Of a DNA stretch of 64,000 bases, positions 1-10,783 are shown piece by piece. A model generated the notes under the pieces. The model was not told the origin of the DNA and made no database searches. It was given only the letters and a program-made list of their open reading frames with translations. The position numbers were made by a program, and so were the translations under genes. This DNA is from Heterobilharzia americana (lineage: Eukaryota > Platyhelminthes > Trematoda > Strigeidida > Schistosomatidae), in contig OX104130.1 in NCBI GenBank assembly GCA_944470555.2, forward strand, positions 75,025,160 to 75,089,159, in the 5' to 3' direction. Positions within the stretch are counted from its first letter, which is position 1. The number at the start of each line of letters is the position of its first letter.

Positions 1-470
1 CACCAACGTCAAGTCAGTGCTCTTGTATGGCTCAGAGACTTGGCGCGTCACGAAAGGTATTTCCAATAAACTACAGACATTCATCAACAACTGCTTACGC
101 TCTCTGCTGAAGATCAGATGGCCAGAAAAAATAAGCAACAAGGAACTCTGGGAACGAACCAACCAAGAACCTATCACGCAACAAATATGCAGGAAGAAGT
201 GGAGATGGATTGGCCATGCACTGAGAAGGCCGACGGAGGACATCACGCGTCAGGCCAGTTGCTCGAGTGGAATCCCCATGGGAAGCGACGAGTTGGACGT
301 CCGAGGGTGACATGGAGGAGGTCGTGCGAGCAGGAAATGAGAGCTTCTGGGCTGTCGTGGGACCAGGTTCAAAAGATCTCAGAGAACAGAGGTCACTGGA
401 GGCGTGCTACTGAAGCCCTATGTTCCACTAGGAACCCAAGGGACTAATAATAATAATAAGAAGAAGAAGA
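1..470 (+). mobile_element. 3' end of RTE-like LINE (family RTE-II), cut by window edge
   Basis: This is the terminal part of the same LINE family found complete at 25023-28274, and by eye it is almost identical to that copy. It starts inside the post-RT region (the YGSETW motif is encoded near 26-43), continues through the WIGHALRRP segment and ends with the conserved ALCSTRNPRD tail at 447. The element closes with an AAT/AAG triplet tail at about 445-470. The C-terminal segment is read in two frames: positions 17-310 stop after DELDVRG, while the conserved GKRRVGRPR tail lies in another frame (to 447). The 5' part lies outside the window, so whether this copy was full length is unknown. Confidence 0.85.
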
Positions 471-734
471 CAAAATAAGAGTGACTGACTAGAAATTAGT
501 TATGCACATGCACTCTGAGAATCGTCAGAACAAGATTGTGCGTGAATCTGCAACTATCATCTGTCACTAAAGAGATAAAACTCTTGAAATCGTTCACGTG
601 ACTTGTAGAAATTAATTTTTAAGACAATCTACTGATTATTCCACTTGAATGTTTAGGAATAATTAATGTTAACAATGTCAAGTACGATAGAAAAGATACA
701 AGCCACAAGTAATTAGTGTTGACTTTTCGCGCAG
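471..734. other. No recognised gene
   Basis: AT-rich sequence between two LINE copies. I see no coding signal, splice-bounded exon or repeat that I can name. The right edge merges into the tail of the minus-strand LINE that follows. Confidence 0.4.
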
Positions 735-2510
735 ATGTCATCATCATCATTATCAACATAGGACCAGGCATTACTGCGTAACGGTCCGAGTTGCCACACC
801 TCATATCAGCACATCAAGTAAAAAGGTAGTGAGGTGAAGGATGAAGATAAGTGAATGCAGTCAAAAGAAATATAAAGTACGAGAAGAAAGGAAAGAGGAG
901 TGACAAAATGGTGAGATTCGGTATAGCGTTGTTAAGATGAGGATAATGTGTGTATACATCTGCGCCACTGACTTCGGTTCTGAGCCATATCACCTAGGGT
1001 CTCCAACCACTGGTTCCTCTTGTCCCGTGGACCCCAACCACCTAGTCTGCATCGTCCTACATGGCTTAAACCAACAGTCAGAGACTTCATACATTGGTGC
1101 CATGTTTTAGTCTGGCCACCTCGGGCCTTTTTCCAGCCTGGACCCACCTCAGCCAACATTGTGTGACGAGGCAATCGGTGACTAGGCATACGTAGTACGT
1201 GTCCCAACCATCTCAGTCGATGAAGGTTCACAACCTCGTCAACTGACTTACCTCTTCTCCCCAAAACTCTACACCTAACTTCTGCATTACTCACATGGTG
1301 ACACCACGGAATACGTCCTATACTACGAAGGCAACGGTGGTCAAACACCTGAAGCTTTTTTGTATCCTCCACTTTCAATGGCCATGTTTCACAGCCATAC
1401 AGTAGAACAGAGCGGACTGCTGTGCAGTACACGCGACCCTTAATAGACAAACGAATATCACGGCGGCGCCATAGGTGGCGCAAATTGGCAAAAGCCAATC
1501 GAGCCTTTTGTATCCGTGCAGAAATCTCATCGGCAACTAACCCACCAGGGTTGATCCTACTTCCCAGGTAAGTGAAGTGGTCAACACACTCAACCACTTC
1601 ACTCTCTATTGTTAACCGCGGTACCGCTGAAGACCAGTCCTGGAGCAAAAATTTGCATTTGGGTGGTGAAAATCGCATCCCAAACATTCTCAAATTCCCA
1701 CTCAAAGTGTTCAGAAGACTCTGCATCTTGTCAGCGTCTTCACCTAACAGGACTATGTCATCTGCATATTCTAGATCTAAAGAAAATTCACCTGTGATCG
1801 GGTCAACGTCTCTGTAATTAGGTGACGAGAGGGAAACCTCCATAAGAATATCTATGATAAAATTAAATAAGAATGGGGATAGTGGGCATCCTTGACGGAC
1901 ACCACTTGATGAGTATAGCTCCCTGGACAACTCGCCATAGGCTCTAACATGCCCACAAGTGTTCGAGTAGAGAGCTTTCAATAACGTGATGTACTTACTA
2001 GGCACGCCTTTCAGTGACAGACATTGCCATAAGACTTCTCGATCAACGGAGTCAAATGCCGCCTTCAGGTCGAGAAATACAGCTATTGTCGGGCGTCTGT
2101 AAGCATGCCTATGTTCCAGGACCTGGCGCAGTGTGAATATTTGGTCGATACATCCACGGCCAGGTCTAAAGCCTGCCTGGTTTTCTCGGGCTTGCTGTTC
2201 CCGAGCTCCACTCAGGCGTCGGAGAATTATAGAACTTAGGATCTTAGACACTATGTTCGTCAGGCTGATTCCTCTGTGGTTATCACAAGAGGACTTCTCG
2301 CCTTTCTTGAAGACTGGGATGATGAGTGACTTAGACCAGTCGGAGGGGATCGTATTTGATTCCCATATACTGGCTAACACTTCCGTTAACCTGACTAAGA
2401 GCACTCTACCACCATTCTTGTATACCTCAGCAGGTAGTCCGTCTGGTGCTGCTGCAGATGTAGAATGGACAAGTTCGCATGAAGGTACACAACTCTCGGG
2501 TTTCATATCA
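735..2510 (-). mobile_element. 5'-truncated RTE-like LINE (family RTE-I)
   Basis: Minus-strand non-LTR retrotransposon truncated at its 5' end: the reading frame enters the reverse transcriptase just before the PDGLPAEVYK motif and no endonuclease is left. The 3' UTR runs from about 931 down to 735 and ends in a GAT/ATG triplet run (about 737-752 on the plus strand). The same 3' UTR recurs at 5440-5585 (plus) and 5775-5880 (minus), which fixes the element boundary. The coding region is described separately. The placement in an RTE-like group rests on the RT motifs and the short triplet tail and is an inference. Confidence 0.8.
932..2506 (-). CDS. Reverse transcriptase of RTE-I LINE, N-terminally truncated
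   Basis: Uninterrupted 524-residue frame encoding most of a LINE reverse transcriptase and its C-terminal region. Visible RT blocks in order: PDGLPAEVYK (residues 21-30), HRGISLTN (about 78), AGFRPGRGC (111-119), VFLDLKAAFDSVDRE (about 143-157, first catalytic Asp), GVRQGCPLSPFLFN (about 202-215) and YADD (247-250, catalytic pair). After the RT come SVLLYGCETW, LRWLGHVLRMP and a conserved W-rich tail, as in many RTE-like proteins. The usual endonuclease and the first RT block are absent, so the copy cannot be autonomous. The start codon is arbitrary because the frame begins at the truncation. The intact frame suggests a fairly recent insertion. Confidence 0.8.
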   Translation of the reverse strand: MKPESCVPSCELVHSTSAAAPDGLPAEVYKNGGRVLLVRLTEVLASIWESNTIPSDWSKSLIIPVFKKGEKSSCDNHRGISLTNIVSKILSSIILRRLSGAREQQARENQAGFRPGRGCIDQIFTLRQVLEHRHAYRRPTIAVFLDLKAAFDSVDREVLWQCLSLKGVPSKYITLLKALYSNTCGHVRAYGELSRELYSSSGVRQGCPLSPFLFNFIIDILMEVSLSSPNYRDVDPITGEFSLDLEYADDIVLLGEDADKMQSLLNTLSGNLRMFGMRFSPPKCKFLLQDWSSAVPRLTIESEVVECVDHFTYLGSRINPGGLVADEISARIQKARLAFANLRHLWRRRDIRLSIKGRVYCTAVRSVLLYGCETWPLKVEDTKKLQVFDHRCLRSIGRIPWCHHVSNAEVRCRVLGRRGKSVDEVVNLHRLRWLGHVLRMPSHRLPRHTMLAEVGPGWKKARGGQTKTWHQCMKSLTVGLSHVGRCRLGGWGPRDKRNQWLETLGDMAQNRSQWRRCIHTLSSS

Positions 2511-3407
2511 CTACAATCACGTTGTAAACACTATCATAGCTATGATGATCAAAAATATAATTTGTTATTTCATTTTCAAACAGCACTGATATCATTTCGA
2601 CTTCAATAAGCGGATTGTTCCAAGTGAAATTTTCAGTTATTTGTACTAATGTGATTCTCCGAAGAACAATGGAACTTTAAGTTAGTCTGAAATTATATGT
2701 AGTATGTAAGATAGTCACCGCTAACAAATAAATTCCAATGAAAATTGCAAAACAAGCAAGTGTGATTAAGAAAACTTCCTGTTGGTGTGCTACATTTCAC
2801 ACATACTTACTGGAAACAATATAAAGTTGTGGCTTTTAACCTATGGGTCACGGGTCCGAAGCCCGCTCCATCTACCGAGGTTTGAGTAGCCAAGTACTAC
2901 CATCAATAGCCCTGAAAGAATATGTGTGGCTTATTGCCTGCTGCATGAAAGTACACAAGGTTTCTGAGTACAATACAAGCCAATTCCGATTCGAAACAAA
3001 TAGTATATTACTCCATAGAGATTCAGTCCACCAACTGTTTGCGATCCGAAGACTGTAAAATGGTGTCCTGATTTAACAGTTTTCATTATTGTATCAAAAC
3101 TTGGGAGAATTTGCATTATTTGGTCACCGCTGAAAATCGTTTAAACAATTGGATTGAAATTAAAAGTAAATGAAAAGAGAAATAATGCCTCAAAATCTCA
3201 CATGTTCCAAATCAGGGAGAATAAGAGACCTTTACTCGTAATAGGGGGCTACTGATGTGATAATGGGACGTAATACAAGTATAAACTGAACATTTATTTT
3301 CGAAAAACACTTTGCAGAGGATGGTTAACTAGTACAAAAATCTTCAAAAGAAGTTGCAAATTTTTACGGTGTGGCATGTTTTAGCACACCGTATTTATAT
3401 ATCATCA
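2511..3407. other. No recognised gene
   Basis: About 900 bases of AT-rich sequence between the LINE and the 18S pseudogene. I checked 2640-2870 on the minus strand for a further SMG5 exon. A GTAAGT-like donor (plus-strand acttac) is present at 2805-2810, but no convincing coding segment is attached to it. Confidence 0.35.
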
Positions 3408-4090
3408 GCAGGTTCACCTACGAAAAACCTTGTTACGACTTTTACCTTCTCTAAATGGTCAAATAAGGTCGTCTTCTTAGCATCAGTCGAGTGGCAAGCC
3501 ACTTCAGCGACATCAACCCAAAGACTTCAATCGGTAGTAGCGACGGACAGTGTATAAGAAGAGCATGGACGTAATCAACGCAAGCTTATGACTTGCACTT
3601 ACCAGGAATTCCCTGCTCCTAGCCACGATGGTGATGAAATAGTTTGCCGAACGCTTTTGGGCCAGGTTTTCAGACGCGCTGGAACCATCACTGCAGCGCA
3701 CGTGTGGCCGAGGACATCTAAGGGAATCAAAGACCCGTTAATACTCAATTTCGTGCGACTTAAGTGTGCCACTTGTCCCTCTAAGAAGTAAAAACTGGCA
3801 TTTACTCGCCAGAAAACGACCACACCATTCCATAAAGAAGCAGTAGGAGCCGTATCCTGAACGAGCACAGAGGATCAGTCTACTATTTAGTAGACTAAAG
3901 TCTTGTTGGTTATCGGAATTAACCAGAAAAATCGCTCTAACAACTAAGAACGGTGGTCTGACTGCCTGATCATAACAGTGAATTTAGTTAGCGACCAGAG
4001 CAGCCTGATACGGTGATACAGAGCGATAAGAAAGGATAAAGGTTGAGAAAGAATTCTTAGAAATGAAGCCTGTCAACCTGCTATCCACAC
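3408..4090 (-). pseudogene. Decayed 18S rRNA 3' fragment (minus strand)
   Basis: The plus strand reads as the reverse complement of the 3' part of eukaryotic small-subunit rRNA. Landmarks in the expected order: gcaggttcacctacg (3408, 3' terminus), ccttgttacgactttta (about 3429), aatcggtagtagcgacgg (about 3529), aatcaacgcaagcttatgac (about 3575), gacatctaaggg (about 3713), gccacttgtccctctaagaag (about 3768), gttatcggaattaaccag (about 3908), and caactaagaacgg (about 3939). A weaker match continues to ctgtcaacctgctatcc near 4085. Many substitutions and missing stretches show it is not a functional rRNA gene, and no 5.8S or 28S sequence adjoins it. It is probably an inserted or retrotransposed rRNA copy; small frames here are not proteins. 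Confidence 0.85.
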
Positions 4091-5077
4091 TGATTTGCTT
4101 CGAAAATACAGAAAAGTGTATGTGAAACATAAATCTACTAGCCATCACATCAAAAAAACAGCTGATTTCATATTACGTGGATTGTGTACAATGGTGAAAA
4201 AACTGACCAACAACGAGCAGACTTTATAATGTTTACTTAGAACTTGTATGTACTGATTATATGTTCACTCAGTCATACACTTGAAAATGGCATTTATTAT
4301 AAGTTAATAAACGTTTTGAAACCCGAACTACTGACTGCTTCTAATTTGTTTGTCATGATTTTGTTATGAAATACTGTGGGAAAATTCTCTCCATAGTTAG
4401 TTACTAGCATAAAAATCATTTGGGTGAATTACTTGGTTTAAAGTGACAACACAGGAACATCCGCTGTTTTAAAACAGCGATAAGGTTAGATAGGGCTATC
4501 AGATTTCGCTGTTACTCATTTGCATTTCCATCGAAAAAAACTCTTCTAGGGACAATCACGAATTGGCGACTATGAATATAAATTTATTATAAAATGGATT
4601 TCTGATCCTTTGTATCGCATTAGGGGGCAATTTTCGGACTGTATTAACATGATTTCACCTCGTGACAAGCATAAATCACATAACAAAAGCTAGAGGTTAA
4701 TAATAAAGCGATACAGGTCATAATACAGCATCGTCGTGGCACGAGTCTAGATGCAAAATGTTGGGTGTACAAGATTTCAGTGGTCTTAATTCTACCTTAC
4801 ACTTGTAAAACCTGATTCTTCTGGACTAAGAATATTCAATTACTTTCTGCACTCTGTCTCTGCTGTTCTAGCCGGGATCATCGAATCCAGTGGAAACATC
4901 ATAGCAGTGATATGACTCCATTTGTCTTCAGGTACCCTAGGAATAGTGAAATGATAGGCGATTTCTGTTAGAAATATTAGTACTGGTGAATAAAAAACAC
5001 GCCAACTCCACAACTAACGCCCTTTCCTGACCGTGAAACGGGTTGAGAAAACTGAATAGGTAGTCATTTGTGATACA
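4091..5077. other. No recognised gene
   Basis: AT-rich, with no open frame of interest. It lies beyond the last SMG5 exon that I could locate, so it may hold part of a later SMG5 intron or small exons that I could not identify by eye. Confidence 0.3.
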
Positions 5078-5585
5078 TATTTGATGCGGTTGTGAACCTT
5101 CATCAAATGAGATGGTTGGAACATGTGTTACGTCTGCCTCGTCGCACAGTGTTAGTCGGAGTAGGTTCAGAATGGAAAAAGGCTCAGCGCCGTCAGACTA
5201 AAACATGGCATCAATGCATCAAAACCTTGACTGTTCGTTTAAGCCAAGTATGGCGATGCAGACTACTCATTTGGGGTCTGCTGAACAGGAGAAACCAGTG
5301 GTTGGAGACTCTAGGTGATGTGGCTCAGGACCGATGTCAGTGGTGCAGATGCATACATATATTATCCAGATCATAATCGTTACACTTAGCCTCATCATCT
5401 CATTCTTCCATCCTATCCTTTACTACTTTTGACTGATTTTCCTTTCTTTTTTCACCTTCCATTTTATTGTCTTATGATTTGATGTGCAGATATGAGGTGT
5501 GCAACTTGGACGGTCACGCAGTAATGCCTGGTTCTGTGTCGATCTTGATGATGATGGTGACAGAGTTTTGGAATGAAGAATGCAG
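5078..5585 (+). mobile_element. 3' fragment of RTE-I LINE
   Basis: Plus-strand fragment of the family seen at 735-2510. The translated segment 5092-5376 matches its C-terminal region (NLHQMRWLEHVLRLP, QTKTWHQC, RNQWLETLGD) and keeps its stop. The 3' UTR follows and ends in a GAT triplet run near 5550-5560. Compared with the longer copy, an internal piece after LRLP is missing. This is a dead 5'-truncated insertion. Confidence 0.8.
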
Positions 5586-5774
5586 CAAAATCTGTTAGTG
5601 CACCCCAACCTTCTCGGTAGGAGTGCACCAGAAAGTGTCCGACATGATGTAGTTCCCCGTTTTCTTGAAGTTGAAGTGATAAAAAAAAGGCAAATATCCT
5701 TCAACATACTTTGAATTTTATAAATTCTGTGGTCTTCTTTTATTGCTACCCACTATCTGATTGAAATGACCTTT

Positions 5775-5880
5775 GGTAATAGTAAATCAACATCAACATA
5801 GGGCCAGGTATTACAGCATGACGGTTCAATTTCCAACACTCCATTTCAGCAAATTAAGCGACAAAGATAATGGTAAAATC
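5775..5880 (-). mobile_element. RTE-I 3' UTR scrap, opposite orientation
   Basis: Positions 5790-5870 match, in reverse complement, the 3' UTR of the RTE-I copies (the aacataggaccaggcatt segment near 753 and its continuation). It lies tail-to-tail with the plus-strand fragment ending near 5585. Confidence 0.65.
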
Positions 5881-5913
5881 TTTAAGTTAATAACAATAAA
5901 AATAGTTACATAC

Positions 5914-8900
5914 TCTTCAGGCTTTAGAAATTGTTGAATTAGATAGATGAACTTCATGATAGTCTTCCGAAAATCTTTTGGTCTAAAAAAGAAAGAATAA
6001 CAATTTTTAAAAAGTTGAAAAAAAAGAAGCTATTTTACTGTGAATTGTTGAATAATGTATGTACACATCATGAACAGTTTGACAGGTCGAATAAGTTCAT
6101 GTTGACAACATACTGTCTTTTTAACACTTTGAGAGGGAATATGAATGTTTGGTATGTGCTTTACATTTGCAACATACAAAACACTTTACAACTAAGTTCA
6201 GCTGTCAATTAGCTTGATAATATCAAGTAATTAAAACGGAGGTAATTTCACTTATCAAGAAACAGAATGCTTGTGGCTGGATAAATTGTTGTATGAGCAC
6301 ATTGGATTAAGTCGCACCACCTTAGGCAAACAGAATATATCAGGATATATCGGAAGTATAGACAGTGAAGCCAGATGATATAAAAAGGTTGTACTGTTTT
6401 CTATCACTGTTACAATAACATTCCTTCTACGTCGTAGAACAACTGAGACAACCATATTGAAGTTAGGCATAACAACAGAAAGATTAGATAGTAAGTTTAT
6501 GAAATCACATTGAATAAGTTGGGTGAGATATTTTTTGAACTAGAAGCTTTGTAAGCTTCTAGTTCGAGAATGGCAAAAAGAACGACGTGGGATAATCAAG
6601 TTAACAGACGGCAGTACAAAGACATTTCCAGGCTGAACTTTACATGAGTGCATGAGTTCGCGTTGTAACATTACAACAACACACAAATGCCAGATGAATA
6701 GAAAAAGAGTGATAATAAGGTAGTGTATGAAGAAAAAGAGAAATAAATGGGGATAAACAAAACGTTCCAAACGTTGATGTTAGAGAGTGAATACATCTGT
6801 CCCACTAAGACATTTTCCCCTACCATTAAGATTGTCCAACCAGTGATTCCTAACATTTTCGGGATACCAATTAAGCAGCCGAAACCCACCTAGACAAACC
6901 ACGCTAACAGTCAGAGACTTCATGGTTTGGTCTTATGTTTGCGTTGAGTGACCATTTCGGTTTTCGCAGTTCAGTCCCACTTTGGTTAATATTGCACGTC
7001 GAGGTCGTAAGATGAGTTGTGATTTATTATAATGTGCTCTCTGTCAGGTAAATTTCATTTTCATCTGTTAAAAAGATGTGGCTGGAACCAATATACTAAT
7101 GGTGCACATGGCTCGTTTTGTTTATTTTACACTTGACATGTAACCCTCTTGGGTTGAAGAAAATAAAGTAAACTCACCTGAAATAAGAGGCATATCTGAT
7201 GCGTGAACTTCTAGATGGGTTTTCACGGATAATTCTACCATAACGAACCTCATTTTTAGCTAATACAGTGAGAAGATTTCCTTTGGCACCGTCGAATGGA
7301 AAATCCGACGTCAAACAACGTAAATAATGAAAAACAGCATTTAAGCCGTAGCAGCGCCCGACATCTAGAATACCCAGCTGGTTATGTGGTAGCCCTAATG
7401 AAAAATGAATCAACAGCTATAGACAGGAGTATGTATGAGCAGTTAAAACAAAAGCCGACCATAATACTCAAAGGGAACAATTCCAGTTGTGCTACTTTCG
7501 TAGCATCACTCTAAATCTATGTGGAGCTCAGAAATAATAAACCTGACAAAGCTTAGTTGGTTTCACACCTGCCTGTGAGTGTATCCACCAGATTTTTATC
7601 GTTCGCCAGATAGTGCAACACACGAATACTTATCACTATCCAAAAATACTCATATCTCTACACCCTGCCTATTCAGAAATTCTATTGATAACTCCTACTC
7701 CTATAACTCCTACTACTACTCCTGCAAGTATATTGCAGGTACAAAAAGAGGAACTGAGTACAACCTATAAAACACTGGATAAATAAGCGAAGAGTGCGCG
7801 CAAAGACAAAAGGCACTTCTACAGCACACTGTCAAGTGAAGCAAAACAGGCTGCAGGCTGGTAGGAGAGAGAGATCTGACAACATTATATCAAATAACCA
7901 GGTTACTATCCGGGAGGGAAGATATCAACACAGACGAAACCAATGAAAGATAGTGAAGTAAAACTAGTTACCAAAGAGGAAAAAAAGGAAACAATGGGCT
8001 GACCACTTCAAAAAACTCTTGAATCAACAACCATTACTATCTGCAACTGGTCCAGAAATACTACCAGCAGCCACAGAATTACCAGTGAACACAAGCCCTC
8101 CGACAAAAAGTCGAAGTCCTGAACGCCATAAAGCTGCTGAAATCCGGGAAAGCAGCAGGACCGGAGGGAATTCCTCTAGAAGCACTGGAAACAGACGCAG
8201 AGACAACAGCGGACATGCTCACACTACCGCTGCAGAAGGTTGGGAGGAAAGAAAGGTACCTGCTCATTGACTGGAAAAAGGGCTACCATGTCAAACTTAC
8301 ACAGAAGGGAGACATAAGTCTTTGCAAGAACTGGCACGGAATCATGCTGCTGTTCATCCCAAGCAAAATATAAAGCCGCATCGTCCTGGGGAGACTAAAC
8401 AATGCGTTGGCTTCAAAATTACGACCGGAACAGGCAGGCTGGATTCAGGAAGTACAAATCATGTGCGGGCCAAATTGCAACGCTACATATCATCACAGAA
8501 CATAGCGTAGAAGCGCAATCAACTCTCTACCTCAACTTCATCTATTTTGAAAAGGCCTTCGACAGCGTCGATCGAGAAGTAATTTGGAAACTACATCAAT
8601 ACTACGGAATACCACAAACCTTTATCAACCTCATTCAACAGCTATATGAAAACGCCACATGCCAAGTGATCCACAATGGAAAGCCCAGTGACGCCTTTGA
8701 AGTGAAGACAGGAGTAAAACAAGGCTGCCTACTATCACCCATGTTCTTCCTGATTGTGGTCGACTGGATCAAGCAGCAAACCATGAGGAGCGAGAAGACA
8801 GGCATACGCTGGACCAATGAAAAGACCCTAGAAGAAGATTTGGATTTCGCCCATGATGATTTATGTCTGTCTAATGTCGCACAAACTCGAAGATCTACAG

Positions 8901-10783
8901 GCAAAAGCCAACAAGTTGACAGAAGAGGCGAGGCAGAGAAGACAGAACTTCAAGTGAATGTAGAGAAGACAGAGGTGATGAAGATACTTAACTAACCACC
9001 ATCAACGGGAGAAACTTAAAGGAAGTAGTCTCTTTCACCTACCTACCTAGACAGCATCGTTTAATCTACAGGTGGCACAGATGACATCAAAGCAAGGATG
9101 GGAAAGATAGCAATATAGGTGTTCATTAACCTGAAACCAGTGTGGAGATCTTCTGCACTCAGCATAAAGCGTGAACAACATACGGATTTCCAACACCAAT
9201 GTCAAGTCAGTGCTTCTACATGGTTCAGAGACTTGGCGTATCACGAAGAGCATTTCCAACAAACTGCAGACATTCATCAACAACTGCCTACGCTGGCTCG
9301 ATACTGAAATTCAAATGGCCAGAAAGAATAAGCAACAAGGAACTCTGGGAACGAACCAACGAAGCAAGAACCCATCGCCCAACAAATATGCAGCAGAAAA
9401 TGGAGATAGGTTGGGCATACACTGAGAAGGCCGACTGGGGACATCACGCACCAGGCCCCCGAGCGGAATCCAAAGGGGAAACGATGGGTTGGGCGTTCGA
9501 GCTGAAGGTGATATGGAGGAGATTATGTGAAGAATAAATGAAAGCTTGTGGGCAGTCATGGAGCCAGGTTCAAAAGAACACAGAGAACAGAGTGAAATGG
9601 AGACATGCTACTGAAGCCCTATGTTCCACTAGGAACCCAAGGGACAATAATAAATAATAATAGTAATGATAAATAACATTACTTAAAACGTATGACGATC
9701 AGAGCCCAAAACAAAAAAGTGTTAAACAATATAGGATCACAGGTCAGACTGCGCAAACCGATCCACATGACGGCCAATTATACTGAAATCAAACTCATAG
9801 AAATAAAACATCAAAATTCAAGCCAACTATACAAGGGAATCAATTAAATCCACTACCTCTGTTTAGTAAACGTGGCAGAAATATCCATTTATATGATATA
9901 ATCTGAGAAATACTTACTGAATGCCTTTTGAAGGTTGTAAAAACGTAGACATTGTCACTTACCCATAAGAGGATCAAAGTAAAAGGCAGCTTTGTAGTAT
10001 CGGTAAGCAAGTCGTTTGGCATTTACATCACCAAGATCAATTAAATAGCGAACTGTTTGTGTTATAGGCATATTGAAAACATACAAAGATCCCCAATATT
10101 CGTCAAGCACTTGTGTATCAGTTTCTTAGCAGCATTTCTGTTCTCTTCAGAAAATTTCGGCCTTGTTTCAAACTCGAAAACCAACCCTCACATGAAACAT
10201 AAGCGAAAAAGACAACTTACCACAGTACAGAGGGATATGAAAAGCAACTGGAATCCATGTACAAAAATCAGCAGGGTGTGTTTCACTTGCTTCAGATTGT
10301 ACAGCTAAAATCAAAGACTGATAGTACCCAATCGCACTAAGGATGTGGACAACAAGTGATTCTTCAAACACAGCAACACGATCTTGTTGATCATTTTCCT
10401 GAATATTTCAATTATGGTACGTACTTAAATTACTTTTACATAAAGTTTGAACAGGAAAAAAGGTTCGTAAAACACTTTTCGCCAAATAAGCTCCTCAGAT
10501 CGACGCGCATTTAGTCCAAAATCCAAGAACATAAGCTTATGCAGTATTTCTTTCAGCCTGTAGTTTTTTAACAATGAAATAATTTATGCAAACCTTAATC
10601 TGTGCCCGTAGGCTTCGTAACTGAAAACTGTCTTGATGGCTTTACCACCATGATAAACCGACTCCAATTTTTTCATTGAAACGTAAGCAGCTCTGCAATT
10701 GTAAGAAGTACATGAGAAATACCGCACCTCCATAATGCTTTAGCCTTGTCGATATTGTCAACCGGAGAGATCTTTAGTGACAT
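5914..10783 (-). CDS. SMG5: SMG5-like NMD factor (EST1 family), N-terminal half, 7 exons
   Basis: Seven minus-strand exons with matching phases: 10728-10783 (start ATG), 10594-10692, 10434-10557, 10221-10398, 9963-10124, 7178-7394 and 5914-5982, together 905 nt (301 codons plus 2 nt). The product matches the SMG5 14-3-3-like/EST1 region: KLESVYHGG, LKEILHKLMFLD, SEELIWRKVFYE, then IGYYQSLILAVQS, YLIDLGD, AYRYYKAAFYFDP, PHNQLGILDVG, YLRC and FDGAKGNL, and finally a KDFRKTIMKFIYL exon. SMG5 works with SMG7 and SMG6 in nonsense-mediated mRNA decay, binding phosphorylated UPF1 in the cytoplasm. The first three introns are micro-introns of 35, 36 and 35 nt, the next is 96 nt, and the later two (about 2.57 and 1.2 kb) hold LINE fragments. 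Two donors (GTGCGG, GTTTGC) are weak. The C-terminal PIN-domain exons were not located, so the gene is incomplete here. SMG7 or SMG6 is possible, but the motifs fit SMG5 best. Confidence 0.85.
6785..7015 (-). mobile_element. Diverged RTE-I 3' coding fragment
   Basis: The reverse complement aligns with the C-terminal coding part of the 735-2510 element (compare plus-strand 950-1170): the stretch encoding the conserved W-rich tail and the cagtcagagacttcat block (about 6909) are recognisable. It is diverged and frameshifted. It lies in the SMG5 intron between the exons at 5914-5982 and 7178-7394. The AT-rich sequence 6540-6785 may be its 3' UTR, but I cannot show that. Confidence 0.65.
7747..9665 (+). 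mobile_element. Old, 5'-truncated RTE-II LINE in an SMG5 intron
   Basis: Degenerate plus-strand copy of the family at 25023-28274, starting at the equivalent of position 26350. It keeps the RT core (frame 8402-8995: FEKAFDSVDRE, GVKQGCLLSPMFFLIVVDW) but has many frameshifts and a disrupted FADD (DFAHDD). It ends with the conserved CSTRNPRD coding tail and an ATA/AAT tail at about 9645-9665. Near 9450 it has the short form of the 3' coding junction that young copies have lengthened by 5 nt. It is antisense to SMG5 and lies in the intron between the exons at 9963-10124 and 7178-7394. Confidence 0.85.
8402..8995 (+). pseudogene. RT core of the old RTE-II copy
   Basis: A 197-residue open stretch covering RT blocks from the SCAGQIATLH region (fingers) through FEKAFDSVDRE to GVKQGCLLSPMFF and a damaged catalytic motif (HDDLC instead of ADDLC). 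Frameshifts before and after it separate it from the rest of the protein. It is a fossil with no predicted function. Confidence 0.8.
10399..10727 (-). other. Cluster of three micro-introns (35, 36, 35 nt) in SMG5
   Basis: Introns at 10693-10727, 10558-10593 and 10399-10433 (minus strand) separate the first four SMG5 exons. All begin with GT and end with CAG. Removing them gives one continuous frame with phases 2, 2 and 0. Tiny 5' introns are an established feature of schistosome genes. Confidence 0.8.

Noticed and set aside
2133..2609. Plus-strand 158-residue frame
   Set aside because: Most of it (to about 2510) is antisense to the RTE-I reverse transcriptase; no motif.
2809..2870. Possible further SMG5 exon before a GTAAGT-like donor
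   Set aside because: The segment would be about 30 nt with no recognisable SMG5 motif; phase fit alone is too weak.
2843..2880. tRNA-like stretch on the minus strand (gcttcggaccc)
   Set aside because: The B-box-like part has no A box at a workable distance and no cloverleaf could be drawn.
3599..3868. Frames of 60-90 residues on both strands within 3354-3868
   Set aside because: The DNA matches 18S rRNA landmarks, so these frames are accidental.
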